The notes beneath the pieces were generated by a model that worked only from the letters and a program-made list of their open reading frames with translations, made no database searches and had not been told where the DNA came from. From Candidatus Woesearchaeota archaeon (GTDB lineage: Archaea; Nanobdellota; Nanobdellia; Woesearchaeales; ARS49), in NCBI GenBank assembly GCA_030750765.1, contig JASMHM010000001.1:220541-284540 (forward strand): 64,000 nt of DNA, in the 5' to 3' direction. Shown in pieces: positions 22,964 through 32,268 of this stretch (within the stretch, counting starts at the first letter, position 1; the number at the start of each line of letters is the position of its first letter). Position numbers and translations under genes: made by a program.

Positions 22964-23629
22964 TTAAAAGCTTACGTGTTGGATTCCAAAAGTACTCTTA
23001 CTCTTGGGAAGCGTAGGCTCTGCTTGGATCATGAATTGCTCGCCTCCAGAAGTGCCCAGGGCGACACCACAGACGGAGTCTTGGGGTGGAACGTAGAGGG
23101 TAATACGCGGATTTTTTTGTGGATCAAAATAGTGCAAAGTTTTCATCAATTTTGGATCTCGCACTCCTACTAGCTGTTCGAATAATGTGGCGGTGTTCGG
23201 AGAGGCATACACGTCCGTACCAAGGAAGACGGTGTTGAAACCATGCGTGTACTTGCTGTTGACGATAGCCCACTCATGTTGTGTTGGTGGGTGGTACATG
23301 CGCGCGTGAGATACGCGATGTTTGTTGGCTTGTCTTTCTATCGTTGTTGCTAGTGGAACGATATTGTTTAGTGATGCCCTAACAAACAAGTCACAGTCCT
23401 CTGCTGCAGTATTTTTCTTCTCTCGCGGGGCTCGCAGGGCTCTGAGTATTGCATAGAAGTCTCGCATGTTAGGTACGTGGACTCTGCCCTCTTCAGGTCG
23501 TGAGTCATCGAAATCAATTAGAGGATCATCGGGTGTGAAGAGTTCGTTTAGCAATCCTAAAGACCTCCCTTTGTGTCCGGGAAGATCCTCAAAGATAAAA
23601 TAGCCCTTGTCAGCAGTAATAGTCGTCAC
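22964..23629 (-). CDS. Uncharacterised protein (221 aa)
   Basis: No family recognised. The start is GTG 23629, about 27 bp after a TATA box (CTTATAAG, 23652-23660). The protein is soluble alpha/beta with no membrane segment. Neighbours (PAP2, endonuclease IV) give no functional hint. Confidence 0.55.
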   Translation of the reverse strand: MTTITADKGYFIFEDLPGHKGRSLGLLNELFTPDDPLIDFDDSRPEEGRVHVPNMRDFYAILRALRAPREKKNTAAEDCDLFVRASLNNIVPLATTIERQANKHRVSHARMYHPPTQHEWAIVNSKYTHGFNTVFLGTDVYASPNTATLFEQLVGVRDPKLMKTLHYFDPQKNPRITLYVPPQDSVCGVALGTSGGEQFMIQAEPTLPKSKSTFGIQHVSF

Positions 23630-23653
23630 TCGTTTTCCCTTTTTACGTTTTGC

Positions 23654-24493
23654 TTATAAGGTTTTCCAATGTTTTTGCAACAACATTGCATCCTTTTCTA
23701 TGTTTGGGCTCTCGCAGGTGACTTGCCCTTTGAGTTTGAAATCGTGCCAGGCTTGGAGTACGTCCTTCCACTTAGCATCGCTATCTTTCAGATTAAGATG
23801 GTTTAACTCACCTTTTTCAGAATATCTAATGCCATTATAGTGGATGTGCATGTTTTGGAGTGCTTCCTTCCCCAGTTTCTTCTCAACGAGCGTGAGAACG
23901 TCCAACACTTCTTGCTTGGTGTTGTACTTTCCGTTGCTTCTAGCATGTAAGTGTGCGAAATCAATGCAGGGAAGAACTCCTTCTACCTCTGCAGCCATGT
24001 TGATGAGCTCGTTAATCTCCCCAAACTGGCTTCCTTTGCCTGTTGTCTCGGGTCGTAACCATATATCTACGCCTTCTTTCTTTAGCGTCTTTGCAATGTC
24101 CTTCACTTCTGCAGTGATGGTCTTGTATACTTTCTTAGGATCTTGTTTTTGATAAAATCCTGGATGGAAGCAGCAACTCCACGCTCCACAGAGCGCGCTT
24201 ATCCTTGCGCTATTGAGTATTCGGTCCTTGCTTGCCTTGAGCTTTTTCTTGTCATCCGAGTTAAGGTTGATAAAGTAGGGAGCGTGGCAGGTTAACGCCA
24301 CATCATGTTCTTCTGAAGTTTTCTTCACTGCCGGTGCTTTTTCTTTTGTGACAAAGATGCTTCGAACAAACTCTAACTCCATGCCCTCCAATCCTAGCTT
24401 GCGCACGGTGGCAATACCGTTATGCGTATCCCTTGGTTTTGTACAAAGAGGAATGCCTGCACTGCCAAAGCGTAGGGTGGTGGGCTTTCTCAT
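23654..24493 (-). CDS. nfo: Endonuclease IV (AP endonuclease)
   Basis: A TIM-barrel metal-dependent enzyme that cuts DNA 5' of abasic sites in base-excision repair. The zinc-ligand strands are visible: CHAPYFINL, CCFHPGFY, LRPETTGKGSQFG, PCIDFAHLHAR, MHIHYNG and a final CESPN. Length 279 aa matches the family. It appears to be a single gene. Confidence 0.92.
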   Translation of the reverse strand: MRKPTTLRFGSAGIPLCTKPRDTHNGIATVRKLGLEGMELEFVRSIFVTKEKAPAVKKTSEEHDVALTCHAPYFINLNSDDKKKLKASKDRILNSARISALCGAWSCCFHPGFYQKQDPKKVYKTITAEVKDIAKTLKKEGVDIWLRPETTGKGSQFGEINELINMAAEVEGVLPCIDFAHLHARSNGKYNTKQEVLDVLTLVEKKLGKEALQNMHIHYNGIRYSEKGELNHLNLKDSDAKWKDVLQAWHDFKLKGQVTCESPNIEKDAMLLQKHWKTL

Positions 24494-24530
24494 GAAAAAA
24501 TCGTGGTGCTGCCACTTTAAAAAACTGCCT

Positions 24531-24559
24531 GTAAAAAGAAGAAGCCTCAGGGTTAGGCT
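24531..24559 (-). terminator. Hairpin and T-rich tract after the 24553 gene
   Basis: AGCCT (24543-24547) pairs with AGGCT (24555-24559). On the minus strand a T-rich stretch (CTTCTTCTTTTT) follows. It overlaps the stop codon of the small membrane protein gene. Confidence 0.4.
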
Positions 24560-24846
24560 CCTTCCTGATTTTGGTACGCCTGTATCGCATAACCCACTGC
24601 AGCCACTGCCGCTAGAGCAACCGCACCCTGAACTATGTACGTGGTGCCAAGAGTAATATTGAGATCAGTGTTCACAATGTTGTACACTTGATCCGGCGTT
24701 AGCTCGATGGGAACATGGGGCTCTTTGGGCATGGGAAACACGTTTGCTTGGACGTCACTAGCTGCTATGGTGGCGGCAACTATTGCGGTCAGTCCCACAT
24801 TCTGGACGTTATTATACGCCCCCTGTAATGTTTCGATTATTGTCAT
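24553..24846 (-). CDS. Small membrane protein (97 aa)
   Basis: Two hydrophobic segments, about residues 17-33 (GLTAIVAATIAASDVQA) and 68-90 (YIVQGAVALAAVAAVGYAI), enclose a short Pro-rich loop (PMPKEPHVPIELTPDQV). GGAGGAAAACA precedes the ATG, one of the few clear ribosome sites here. No family is recognised. Confidence 0.6.
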   Translation of the reverse strand: MTIIETLQGAYNNVQNVGLTAIVAATIAASDVQANVFPMPKEPHVPIELTPDQVYNIVNTDLNITLGTTYIVQGAVALAAVAAVGYAIQAYQNQEGA

Positions 24847-24987
24847 TGTTTTCCTCCTAAGGTTTTACCCTATCTTGTACAAAGCAAGACGAAGTATTAT
24901 GTGCTGCGACCCGTACAGAACAGAAATACACTAAACTGTCTTATTTCGAACAAATAAGTATATAAAGGAGTTAAGGAAACCACACTC

Positions 24988-25623
24988 ATGGAAGCCTCGA
25001 CGGCAGAAAGCACCGAACAGTACGTGAACGAGCACCCAGATATCAAAAGATGTCTGAGAAAGGGCCTCATCAACTACTCATCCTTAGCTAGACTTGTCGT
25101 GAAGGATCTAGGCATACAAAAAAAGACCTCCAAGGAGGCAGTATTGATTGCGGCTCGAAGAATGCAAGATAGACTACAAAAGCAGGCAGTGTCTGACAAG
25201 GACGTTGTTGACATTCTCAAACGCTCAGAATTAGAAATCCACACAAAGGTAGCAGTTTTTACGGTAGAGAAAGCAGCAATCGCCACAGTGCTAAAATCAG
25301 AAGCTAGCGTAAGAAGGAAAGGCGCCATGTTTTACTTAGTAGAGGGAAGCAAAAGCTACACACTCATCGTGCAAGAAGAAGATGCAACCAGCATTCGCAA
25401 ATCAGTAGGCAACTCCTTAATCAACCAGCACAAAGAATGTGCGTTAATCAACGTAAAATCACCAAAAGACATCGAAAACGTGGTAGGTGCCTTAGCATAC
25501 CTTACAGGATTGTTCGCAGAGCACGGCGTTAACATCGTTGAAATGATGTCATGCTGGACGGACAACATATTCGTCGTCAAAGAGAAGGACGTGAATAAAG
25601 CGTTTGGCTTCTTGAGAATGTAA
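24988..25623 (+). CDS. Double ACT-domain protein
   Basis: The first 75 residues are helical (HPDIKRCLRKGLINYSSLAR), followed by two ACT-like modules, residues about 78-140 and 145-211, the second with LTGLFAEHGVNIVEM, the typical ligand-interface helix. ACT domains bind amino acids or other small ligands; no enzyme is attached, so a regulatory role is likely. The TATA box GTATATAAA (24956-24964) makes it leaderless. Similar stand-alone proteins are widespread in archaea with unknown function. Confidence 0.75.
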   Translation: MEASTAESTEQYVNEHPDIKRCLRKGLINYSSLARLVVKDLGIQKKTSKEAVLIAARRMQDRLQKQAVSDKDVVDILKRSELEIHTKVAVFTVEKAAIATVLKSEASVRRKGAMFYLVEGSKSYTLIVQEEDATSIRKSVGNSLINQHKECALINVKSPKDIENVVGALAYLTGLFAEHGVNIVEMMSCWTDNIFVVKEKDVNKAFGFLRM

Positions 25624-27417
25624 TCACAACTGCTTAACGATGTCTAACAACTCGTTATGATCATTTATCTTATGGTCTGCTTTTCCTGTTGCGCCGCCAA
25701 ATTCCACAGTAAGCGCGCCATCTTGGTGGGGTAAAGAAAGATCCTTTTCGTAGTTATCCCCTACAACGATGCATTCTCGAGGTGTGACGCCCAGTTGCTT
25801 GCATATCGTATCAAAATACGCTTTGTCGGGCTTCATCTTCCCTATCTGATCAGAAGTAATGATAAGATCAAAGTGGTTGGTCAATCCTAACTTCAAGAGC
25901 TTTGCTTTGGTTGTCTCCTCTGGATCCTCGGTCATGACTGCTAGCTTGAAGTCTTTCAGCTGCGGTAGGACTTCTTGGACTCCTGGTGCGGGCCGTAAGA
26001 GATCGGTGAGTTTTTGCATGAATGCTTTGTACGCTCCCTCAACGTTTGGGATGTTGTGCCGCATGGCTAGTAACCGTAAACTATGGAAGCGGTGTCTTTT
26101 CTTGGGATCCATGCTTGTTTGTAGCTCTTTGACAAACACGTCTCGCCATTCTTGGTGGAGGTCTTCTGCAGAATGATCGCACTGCTTTGCTAGGTATTGC
26201 ATGGCAGCCATGTCAGAATCTTTGACTACCAAGCCAGTAAGGTACAACGTGTCGTCCGCATCAAAGACTACCGCACGAAGTATCCTGTCCTTGTCAACGT
26301 GTTCTTTGATGTTTCTTCCAGGATACACCACTTTTGCAGGTTTTGAATGCAAGTTGGAATGGATGACCACATCTTTGCCTGTCATGAGTCCTAGTTTTTC
26401 TAGTGGTGGTGCTTCATCTTTGTCTTTAACAAAGACTTTTTCGTCTTTGACGTTGTCCTTTGTCTCGAACTCATCTCCTATCTTGTTGTTCTCACCAATA
26501 ACACTGTTTGCGATGACGCATCGTAGTCCTACTTGGCTGTCTTTCATGATGACGCTGCCTTCTACTAAGGTTCCGTCTCTAACAACACCTTCTACGCTGG
26601 AATAGTTCGTGATAACAACATTCTTTCCTATGATCGCGTTCTTTCCTACATAGCTGGTTTCGTCCACTTTTGCTGTTTGGTCTACGGTTCCTTCTACTTT
26701 GCCCCCAAAGCGATCCAACAACAAGCGATTGGTGAGCAAAACATCCCATGGCTTGCCGAGATCTGTTCTTTTTCCATCGTACACCCAGTGCGTTAGCTTT
26801 CCTCCTTCTCTGAGTACGTATTCTTGTGGCACGACTTCTTTCTTCCCTTTGAACAACTTATCCTTTGCTAGCCCTGCTAGGAATTTTTCTGTGCGTAGTA
26901 TCCCTATCCCCACAACAGCTAGGTTGGATGGCGGGTCTTGTGGTTTTTCTACGATTTCTATCACCCGATCGTTTTGCAAGCGCGCGATCCCATACCTGGA
27001 GGGGTCCTCCACCTCACGCAAGGTTAGGACGCCATCGGAGTCATCCTCAAACACGTCCAACGTTGGCTGTACCAAATCTTTTTCGTGCATGCTGTCTGCG
27101 TACTTAAACAGTACAAACTCTTCGTCTTTGAGTAATCGTTCTGCGGTTTGGATGGCGTTGCTCGGCCCTAATTGCTCATCTTGGATGGCTATTGCTATTT
27201 TCATGTCAGGATACGCTTTTTTGGTGGATTCTGCGATCTCCATAGAATTGTCCTTGCTACAAACGATCACCACATCGGTAAGATCGTTGTGTTTGAACTC
27301 GTCCAAATGGTAGAAGAGCAAGGGCTTGCCTAGGAAGGGTGTTAAGATTTTGGATTTTGTTAAGGAGTATGGTTTGAACCGTGTTCCAGAACCTGCTGCA
27401 ACGAGCACTGCTTTCAT
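25624..27417 (-). CDS. Sugar nucleotidyltransferase / left-handed beta-helix / HAD phosphatase fusion
   Basis: A 597-aa fusion. Residues 1-235 are a nucleotidyltransferase (VLVAAGSGTRFKPYSLTKSK, with FKYADSMHEKDLV and VEIVEKP). Residues about 240-365 are hexapeptide repeats forming a left-handed beta-helix (VGKNAIIGKNVVITNYSSV). Residues about 378-597 are a HAD hydrolase: VVFDADDTLYL (motif I), VMTEDPEE (II), GKMKPDKAYF (III) and VVGDNYEKDL (IV). The parts together suggest dephosphorylation and activation steps in one sugar pathway, by analogy with GlmU-like enzymes. The specific sugar cannot be told. It is transcribed opposite to the archease gene. Confidence 0.85.
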   Translation of the reverse strand: MKAVLVAAGSGTRFKPYSLTKSKILTPFLGKPLLFYHLDEFKHNDLTDVVIVCSKDNSMEIAESTKKAYPDMKIAIAIQDEQLGPSNAIQTAERLLKDEEFVLFKYADSMHEKDLVQPTLDVFEDDSDGVLTLREVEDPSRYGIARLQNDRVIEIVEKPQDPPSNLAVVGIGILRTEKFLAGLAKDKLFKGKKEVVPQEYVLREGGKLTHWVYDGKRTDLGKPWDVLLTNRLLLDRFGGKVEGTVDQTAKVDETSYVGKNAIIGKNVVITNYSSVEGVVRDGTLVEGSVIMKDSQVGLRCVIANSVIGENNKIGDEFETKDNVKDEKVFVKDKDEAPPLEKLGLMTGKDVVIHSNLHSKPAKVVYPGRNIKEHVDKDRILRAVVFDADDTLYLTGLVVKDSDMAAMQYLAKQCDHSAEDLHQEWRDVFVKELQTSMDPKKRHRFHSLRLLAMRHNIPNVEGAYKAFMQKLTDLLRPAPGVQEVLPQLKDFKLAVMTEDPEETTKAKLLKLGLTNHFDLIITSDQIGKMKPDKAYFDTICKQLGVTPRECIVVGDNYEKDLSLPHQDGALTVEFGGATGKADHKINDHNELLDIVKQL

Positions 27418-27469
27418 AGGCTGAGATCTTGTGCTTAAGCTTATAAGTATTGCGCACTTCTAGTAGACC

Positions 27470-27874
27470 ATGCAATTTGAGTTCCTAGAGCACACTGCAG
27501 ACGTCAAGTTCAAGTGTTATGGAAAGACGCTAGCAGAAGTGTTTGAGAATGTTGTACGAGCGCTAAGCCACCACATGAATAGAGGGGAAGCTGTCAAAAC
27601 GACAAAAACCAAGGAACTCAAGGTAGAAGGCACAGATCACCAAAATCTTTTGTATAACTTCATCGATGAAGTATTGTACTTGTTAGACGCAGAAAACTTC
27701 TTGGTAGCAGAAGCAACAGTAACCATTGAAGGAAACAAGCTCAAAGCAACCATCAAAGGCGATGACAGCAAAGTATATGACAATCTAGACCACATCAAAG
27801 CAGCAACATACGCAGAGATGTACGTGAAAGAAACAAGCGAAGGCTGGGAAGCCCGAGCAGTGGTGGATGTATGA
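27470..27874 (+). CDS. Archease
   Basis: Small activator of the RNA ligase RtcB; it promotes guanylylation and allows multiple turnover. FLEHTADVKFKCYGKTL is the family signature, with metal-binding acidic residues; the C-terminus ends EGWEARAVVDV. It overlaps rtcB by 4 bp (ATGA), a fusion of expression that matches their joint work. Confidence 0.93.
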   Translation: MQFEFLEHTADVKFKCYGKTLAEVFENVVRALSHHMNRGEAVKTTKTKELKVEGTDHQNLLYNFIDEVLYLLDAENFLVAEATVTIEGNKLKATIKGDDSKVYDNLDHIKAATYAEMYVKETSEGWEARAVVDV

Positions 27875-29283
27875 AAAAGCTCAAAGAAAACGTCTGGGAG
27901 ATACCCAAAGACAAGGACATGCACGTTCCAGGAATCATCTTTGCTAGCGACAAGCTCATGGAACAAATAGCCGGAGACGACAAAACAATAGGGCAAGTTA
28001 GAAACGTAGCTCAACTTAAAGGTATCAAGAAGCAAAGCATCGCCATGAGTGACTGCCATTGCGGATATGGTTTTCCCATAGGAGGCGTTGCAGGCTTTGA
28101 CACCAAAGAAGGCATTATCTCTCCTGGAGGAGTAGGGTACGACATCAACTGTGGAGTAAGGTTACTCGCGACCACCATCCCTAAAGAAGCACTAATGGGT
28201 AAGCGAGAGGAACTCATCAACGAACTCAACAAAGCAGTACCTTCAGGCGTAGGAAGAGGTGGAGAATTTGTTCTAACACCCGAAGACATGCAAGACGTGC
28301 TCAACAAGGGAAGCCACTGGGCAAAGCAAAAAGGATACGCAACAGATGCGGACCTCGACAAAACCGAAGATACAGGCATCATCCAAGGAGCTGATGCGCA
28401 AGACGTGTCAGACAAAGCCAAAAAACGAGGCAGAAACCAATTAGGAACCCTCGGAAGCGGCAACCACTTCATAGAAATCCAAGAAGTAGAAACAGTGTAC
28501 GATGAAAACGTTGCAAACGTGTTCGGACTAACAAAAGGACAACTTTGCATCATGATCCACACCGGAAGCAGAGGCACAGGCCACCAAACCTGCTCAGACT
28601 ACATCCACAAAATGGAAGACAAGTACGGCTGGGAACATCTACCTGACAGAGAACTCACCTGTGCGCCCATCAAAAGCGAGCTAGGCACACAATACCGCAA
28701 AGCCATGGCAGGAGCAGCCAACTTCGCCTTCGCCAACCGCCAAATCATCACGCACCAAATCAGAAACGTGCTCAAAGAAAACTTTCCAGAAGCAGACGTC
28801 AAGGTAGTGTACGATATCGCGCACAACATCGCAAAGTTTGAAAAGCACGTTGTTGATGGCAAGGAAGTAGAGCTCTGCGTCCACAGAAAGGGCGCAACAC
28901 GAAGTTTCGGGCCTGGCAGGAAGGAAATTCCAGCAGACTACCGCGATGTAGGCTGCCCCATCTTCATCCCTGGAAGCATGGGAACCTACAGTTATGTGTT
29001 GGTAGGAACTAAAGAAGCAGAGGAAATCAGCCTAGCCAGCACAGCACACGGTGCTGGCAGAGTAATGTCTCGTTCCCAAGCCAAAAGAGAGATAACACCC
29101 GAACACGTCAAGCAAGAATTGGCAGCTCATGGAGTGGCCATCAAAGCAGGAAGTGTCAAGGGCATGGTAGAAGAAGCTCCCGAAGCCTACAAAGACGTTA
29201 ATGAAGTTGTTCGCGTATCTGATGAGCTAGGCATTGGCAAGATGGTTGTTCGATTAAAACCTATAGCTGTCGTGAAAGGTTAG
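27871..29283 (+). CDS. rtcB: RNA-splicing ligase RtcB
   Basis: Joins 2',3'-cyclic phosphate and 5'-OH ends in tRNA splicing and RNA repair, using GTP and Mn2+. The metal-binding set is seen: SDCHCGYGFPIGGVAGFD, GVGYDINCGVR with the catalytic Cys region, GSGNHFIEIQ, HTGSRGTGHQ, and the guanylylated His in LASTAHGAGR. Length 470 aa without intein. It follows archease with a 4-bp overlap. Confidence 0.96.
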   Translation: MKKLKENVWEIPKDKDMHVPGIIFASDKLMEQIAGDDKTIGQVRNVAQLKGIKKQSIAMSDCHCGYGFPIGGVAGFDTKEGIISPGGVGYDINCGVRLLATTIPKEALMGKREELINELNKAVPSGVGRGGEFVLTPEDMQDVLNKGSHWAKQKGYATDADLDKTEDTGIIQGADAQDVSDKAKKRGRNQLGTLGSGNHFIEIQEVETVYDENVANVFGLTKGQLCIMIHTGSRGTGHQTCSDYIHKMEDKYGWEHLPDRELTCAPIKSELGTQYRKAMAGAANFAFANRQIITHQIRNVLKENFPEADVKVVYDIAHNIAKFEKHVVDGKEVELCVHRKGATRSFGPGRKEIPADYRDVGCPIFIPGSMGTYSYVLVGTKEAEEISLASTAHGAGRVMSRSQAKREITPEHVKQELAAHGVAIKAGSVKGMVEEAPEAYKDVNEVVRVSDELGIGKMVVRLKPIAVVKG

Positions 29284-29313
29284 GTTTAAAACCGATAAGG
29301 GACATATAATACT

Positions 29314-29662
29314 ATGAGCACTTCTATCTACGCAGTCGAAAGTATCGACCATAGAGTCCACGTACCGACTGCAGCAATGGAGCACGCAGAAGAGATAGTA
29401 GACACTGTAGTAACCTTGGAAATGTCAGGCGTTGCAGCAGCACATCAAATATACCCCCGAGATATTCGGAAATGCAGCAATTTGGAATTTGGCACAAAAA
29501 GTAGCCCGCGACTCCAGAAACACACTCTTGACGGACGAGCTCTACCTTAGAGTTTGCCAAAGATTAAACAACCAAAACCGAGGTTGGGTTGGCGAAGCCT
29601 GGCAAGAAGTTGATAGTGAATTGGTGACCGCAATAGAAAGCGTCCAAAGTTCCCAAGATTAA
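29314..29662 (+). CDS. Small protein split by a frameshift in a C5 run
   Basis: Two overlapping frames (29314-29550 and 29432-29662) each end or start oddly. Dropping one C from the run at 29454-29458 joins them into one protein of about 115 aa, starting MSTSIYAVESIDHRVHV and passing through HQIYPEIFGNAAIWNL. The TATA-like GTTTAAAA near 29285 lies about 27 bp before the ATG. No family is recognised. Either an assembly error or a recent mutation is possible. Confidence 0.5.
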
Positions 29663-29683
29663 CTAAAACTCTTCCCGCAACCA

Positions 29684-30301
29684 CTATCGGCGGTGTTCGG
29701 CATCCCACAAAGCCATGCTTGTCTCTCTAGGTAGTCGATGACTATACCCTGCTAAACTCGACGCGTGCACAGCAATGTCGGGCTCCATAAATCCAGGATG
29801 TGCTGCTACCTCAACAGGATAAGCATACAGTATGTGACCACCCAAGGACATCATACTCTGGGAACCTCTGTGTACAGGAACGCAATCTTTCTCATCAACT
29901 CCTCCAAAAATCTTCCCATAGTCCTTTCCTGATCCCCAAGAAAGAACGCTTTTCAGCACCAAAATTGGTCCGGGAACACAACCCTCATCTGCTGGTTCGT
30001 ACGTGACCACAGGAACCCATGCAGAGGTGGAGCGGGATGATTGAATATATAATGGCACACCCATGCGAGCGAACTCCGCATCAATTTTTGGGCGGACAAG
30101 ATCGTGAGCTTCCTTCATAGCAGTATCTTTATGAGGGTCGCTGTCAATTTTTGTGCATAGTATCTTGGCCTCGCCCCTTGCAAAGCTTCTACCAGAACCA
30201 TCTCCCAGGGACCATTCATAGAATTTCTCCCAACTTTTCCCCATAGAACTTACGGACGTCATCATCGTTGTCAGCGGAGTCATGAGAAGCTCTTCCCACA
30301 T
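29684..30301 (-). CDS. Uncharacterised protein (about 205 aa)
   Basis: No family recognised. The start is uncertain: ATG 30301 or TTG 30307, both inside the end of the upstream Fe-S carrier gene, which suggests co-transcription with it. The protein is soluble and of mixed composition, with a helical start and beta-rich centre; no motif stands out. Confidence 0.5.
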   Translation of the reverse strand: MWEELLMTPLTTMMTSVSSMGKSWEKFYEWSLGDGSGRSFARGEAKILCTKIDSDPHKDTAMKEAHDLVRPKIDAEFARMGVPLYIQSSRSTSAWVPVVTYEPADEGCVPGPILVLKSVLSWGSGKDYGKIFGGVDEKDCVPVHRGSQSMMSLGGHILYAYPVEVAAHPGFMEPDIAVHASSLAGYSHRLPRETSMALWDAEHRR

Positions 30302-30825
30302 CCACAACCTTTGTTGTTGGGGTTTGTTATCCTAAAACCTGCTTCTTGCAAGTCATCACGATAGTCAATGGTGCTGCCTTTGATGAGATCTTTATCTTGC
30401 TTGTTGATGAATATCTTCACACCATGCTCTTCTAGCACTAATGCATCTCCAGCGTCTTCTGTAAGTTCTAACGCATAACTACTGCCGCTGCATCCTCCTT
30501 GGACGATGTCTACACGCAAGCCTGCGTTTGGCTTTCCTTCTGCCTTGAGTATGCCTTTCAGTTTTGCAGCAGCTTTCTCAGTTACCGTGATGGCTTTGTC
30601 AGCATTTTCAGAATCTGCAGCCGCCATCTTGTTAAGATCAGTAACAACGTTCTCTATTTCTGTATCACTCATGCCGTGGCTCTTGAAACCTTGCTCTATG
30701 CTTTCATGGCTTGCCCCTTGACAACCCACACATTGTACGCCTGCGGCCATAAGAACTTCTACAGAACTTGGATATTTTTGGATGACATCCCCTATAAGCA
30801 TGTCTTTCTTAACCAAGGCTTCCAT
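30280..30825 (-). CDS. DUF1858 plus A-type Fe-S carrier (HesB/IscA-like)
   Basis: Residues 1-60 are a DUF1858 module (LIGDVIQKYPSSVEVLMAAG with VGCQG). Residues about 78-181 are an A-type carrier with the three Cys of the family: GGCSGSSYAL and the terminal GCGCG. Such carriers deliver Fe-S clusters to targets and would work with the suf products encoded at 35782-40601. The start is ATG 30825 because the TATA box GCATATAAACC (30848-30857) lies 25 bp upstream; ATG 30837 is the alternative. Confidence 0.85.
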   Translation of the reverse strand: MEALVKKDMLIGDVIQKYPSSVEVLMAAGVQCVGCQGASHESIEQGFKSHGMSDTEIENVVTDLNKMAAADSENADKAITVTEKAAAKLKGILKAEGKPNAGLRVDIVQGGCSGSSYALELTEDAGDALVLEEHGVKIFINKQDKDLIKGSTIDYRDDLQEAGFRITNPNNKGCGCGKSFS

Positions 30826-30913
30826 AGGTGAGTACATTCAAGGAGGGTTTATATGCATTTCGGATGGACCCAGGATACTGAAGGTTTTTAAGTCATCAAG
30901 TCGCAATCCTCGT

Positions 30914-31351
30914 ATGAGTTATTTACGAGCAGCGGGAGTTTTAGTAGCCGCCGCATTTTTTTCAGCCTCAGACTGCATCCCAGTTATTGTCCAGCGTCGC
31001 GACTACCAATGGCGTGGCGTTTGCAAAGTAAACAGAATGGGTGAGCAACATCCCGTTCTTATGGGTGAAGAGATTCCCGGATCAGCCACGGAAAGTCAGG
31101 AAGACGTTGATGAGGATGGTGACATGGATGGCGTTCGCACCTCAAAAGTACCTTACAAAGTAATCAGAGGTGGAAACATGCATCTTACCATGCACGACGG
31201 CGTTGCCACCGTTCGCCACGTTAGGAAAAACCGATTTGGCAGACTCGGCAAGCAAAAACATCTGGACACGGATCTTAACCTGCCGCTCTGGGTAGACCCA
31301 AAAGACATTCATCTCGTTAAGAAGGATCCAAGAAAATGGAAGCGCTGGTAA
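30914..31351 (+). CDS. Secreted small protein (145 aa)
   Basis: Residues 5-22 form a signal peptide or lipid-type leader (AAGVLVAAAFFSASDCIP), the Cys being a possible acylation or disulfide site. The rest is basic at the end, acidic in the middle (EDVDEDGDMDG, an EF-hand-like Asp cluster). TATA-like TTTTTAAG lies about 26 bp upstream. It overlaps the next gene by 16 bp. No family recognised. Confidence 0.55.
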   Translation: MSYLRAAGVLVAAAFFSASDCIPVIVQRRDYQWRGVCKVNRMGEQHPVLMGEEIPGSATESQEDVDEDGDMDGVRTSKVPYKVIRGGNMHLTMHDGVATVRHVRKNRFGRLGKQKHLDTDLNLPLWVDPKDIHLVKKDPRKWKRW

Positions 31352-32268
31352 CAGGCGGAGCAGGGTTCTTAGGCTCCCACTTGGTGAGGCGATTGCTCAA
31401 GGACGGTCACACTGTACATATTTTGGACAATCTTCAAACAGGAAGCTTGCACAACTTACAACCACTCATTGACGAGTTTAAAGACAAGATAAAGTATCAA
31501 CAACACGACGTCATCCAATCCTTTCCAGAATTTGAGAATCTAGACCAAATATTTCACTTAGCCTGTCCTGCATCACCCATCCACTACCAAAAGGATGAGC
31601 TGAACACGCTCCGCGTAAACGTTATTGGAACATTAAACGCCATTGCGTGTGCCAAGAAAACTGGCGCAAGACTCCTTATAACTTCTACATCAGAAGTGTA
31701 CGGCGATCCTTTGGAAAGCCCACAAAAAGAGACCTATCGAGGTAATGTTTCAACAACAGGCATTCGCGCTGTGTATGACGTTGGCAAGATGGGTGCAGAA
31801 GCTGCAGTGGCTGCGGCAACAAGACAAGAAGGCGTCACGGGAAGGATTGTAAGAATTTTCAACACCTACGGGCCGGGCATGTCCCCAAAAGACGGTAGAG
31901 TCATTCCTAACTTTTTCCAAGCAGCACTCAAAGGGGAGGCCTTAGAAATCTACGGCGATGGTTCCCAAACGAGAAGTCTCTGCTACGTGGATGACATGGT
32001 TGAAGGATTGCTCAAAGCGGCAGCGAGCGATTACGAACAACCCATAAACTTGGGAAATCCAGACGAGCGTACGATAAAAGACCTCGCCCTGCTCATCATC
32101 AAGATTACTAACTCCAAAAGCGAGTTAGTGGAAAAGCCCCTACCGCAGGACGATCCAAAGCAAAGATGCCCAAACATCGACCGCGCAAAGGAAATATTGG
32201 AATGGCAGCCCTCCGTCTCTTTAGAAGACGGACTCAAGGCCACCCTCCCCTATTTTGAAGGTTTGTAG
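31336..32268 (+). CDS. UDP-glucuronate decarboxylase (UXS-type SDR)
   Basis: Converts UDP-glucuronate to UDP-xylose, an extended SDR enzyme. The NAD site is TGGAGFLGSHL (residues 6-16). LACPASPIHYQ (about 73-83) and STSEVYGDP are the UXS signature, and YDVGK holds the catalytic Tyr/Lys (the usual form is YDEGK). Length 310 aa is normal. It may feed glycosylation of surface proteins. Its end overlaps the convergent M20 gene by 19 bp. Confidence 0.88.
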   Translation: MEALVTGGAGFLGSHLVRRLLKDGHTVHILDNLQTGSLHNLQPLIDEFKDKIKYQQHDVIQSFPEFENLDQIFHLACPASPIHYQKDELNTLRVNVIGTLNAIACAKKTGARLLITSTSEVYGDPLESPQKETYRGNVSTTGIRAVYDVGKMGAEAAVAAATRQEGVTGRIVRIFNTYGPGMSPKDGRVIPNFFQAALKGEALEIYGDGSQTRSLCYVDDMVEGLLKAAASDYEQPINLGNPDERTIKDLALLIIKITNSKSELVEKPLPQDDPKQRCPNIDRAKEILEWQPSVSLEDGLKATLPYFEGL

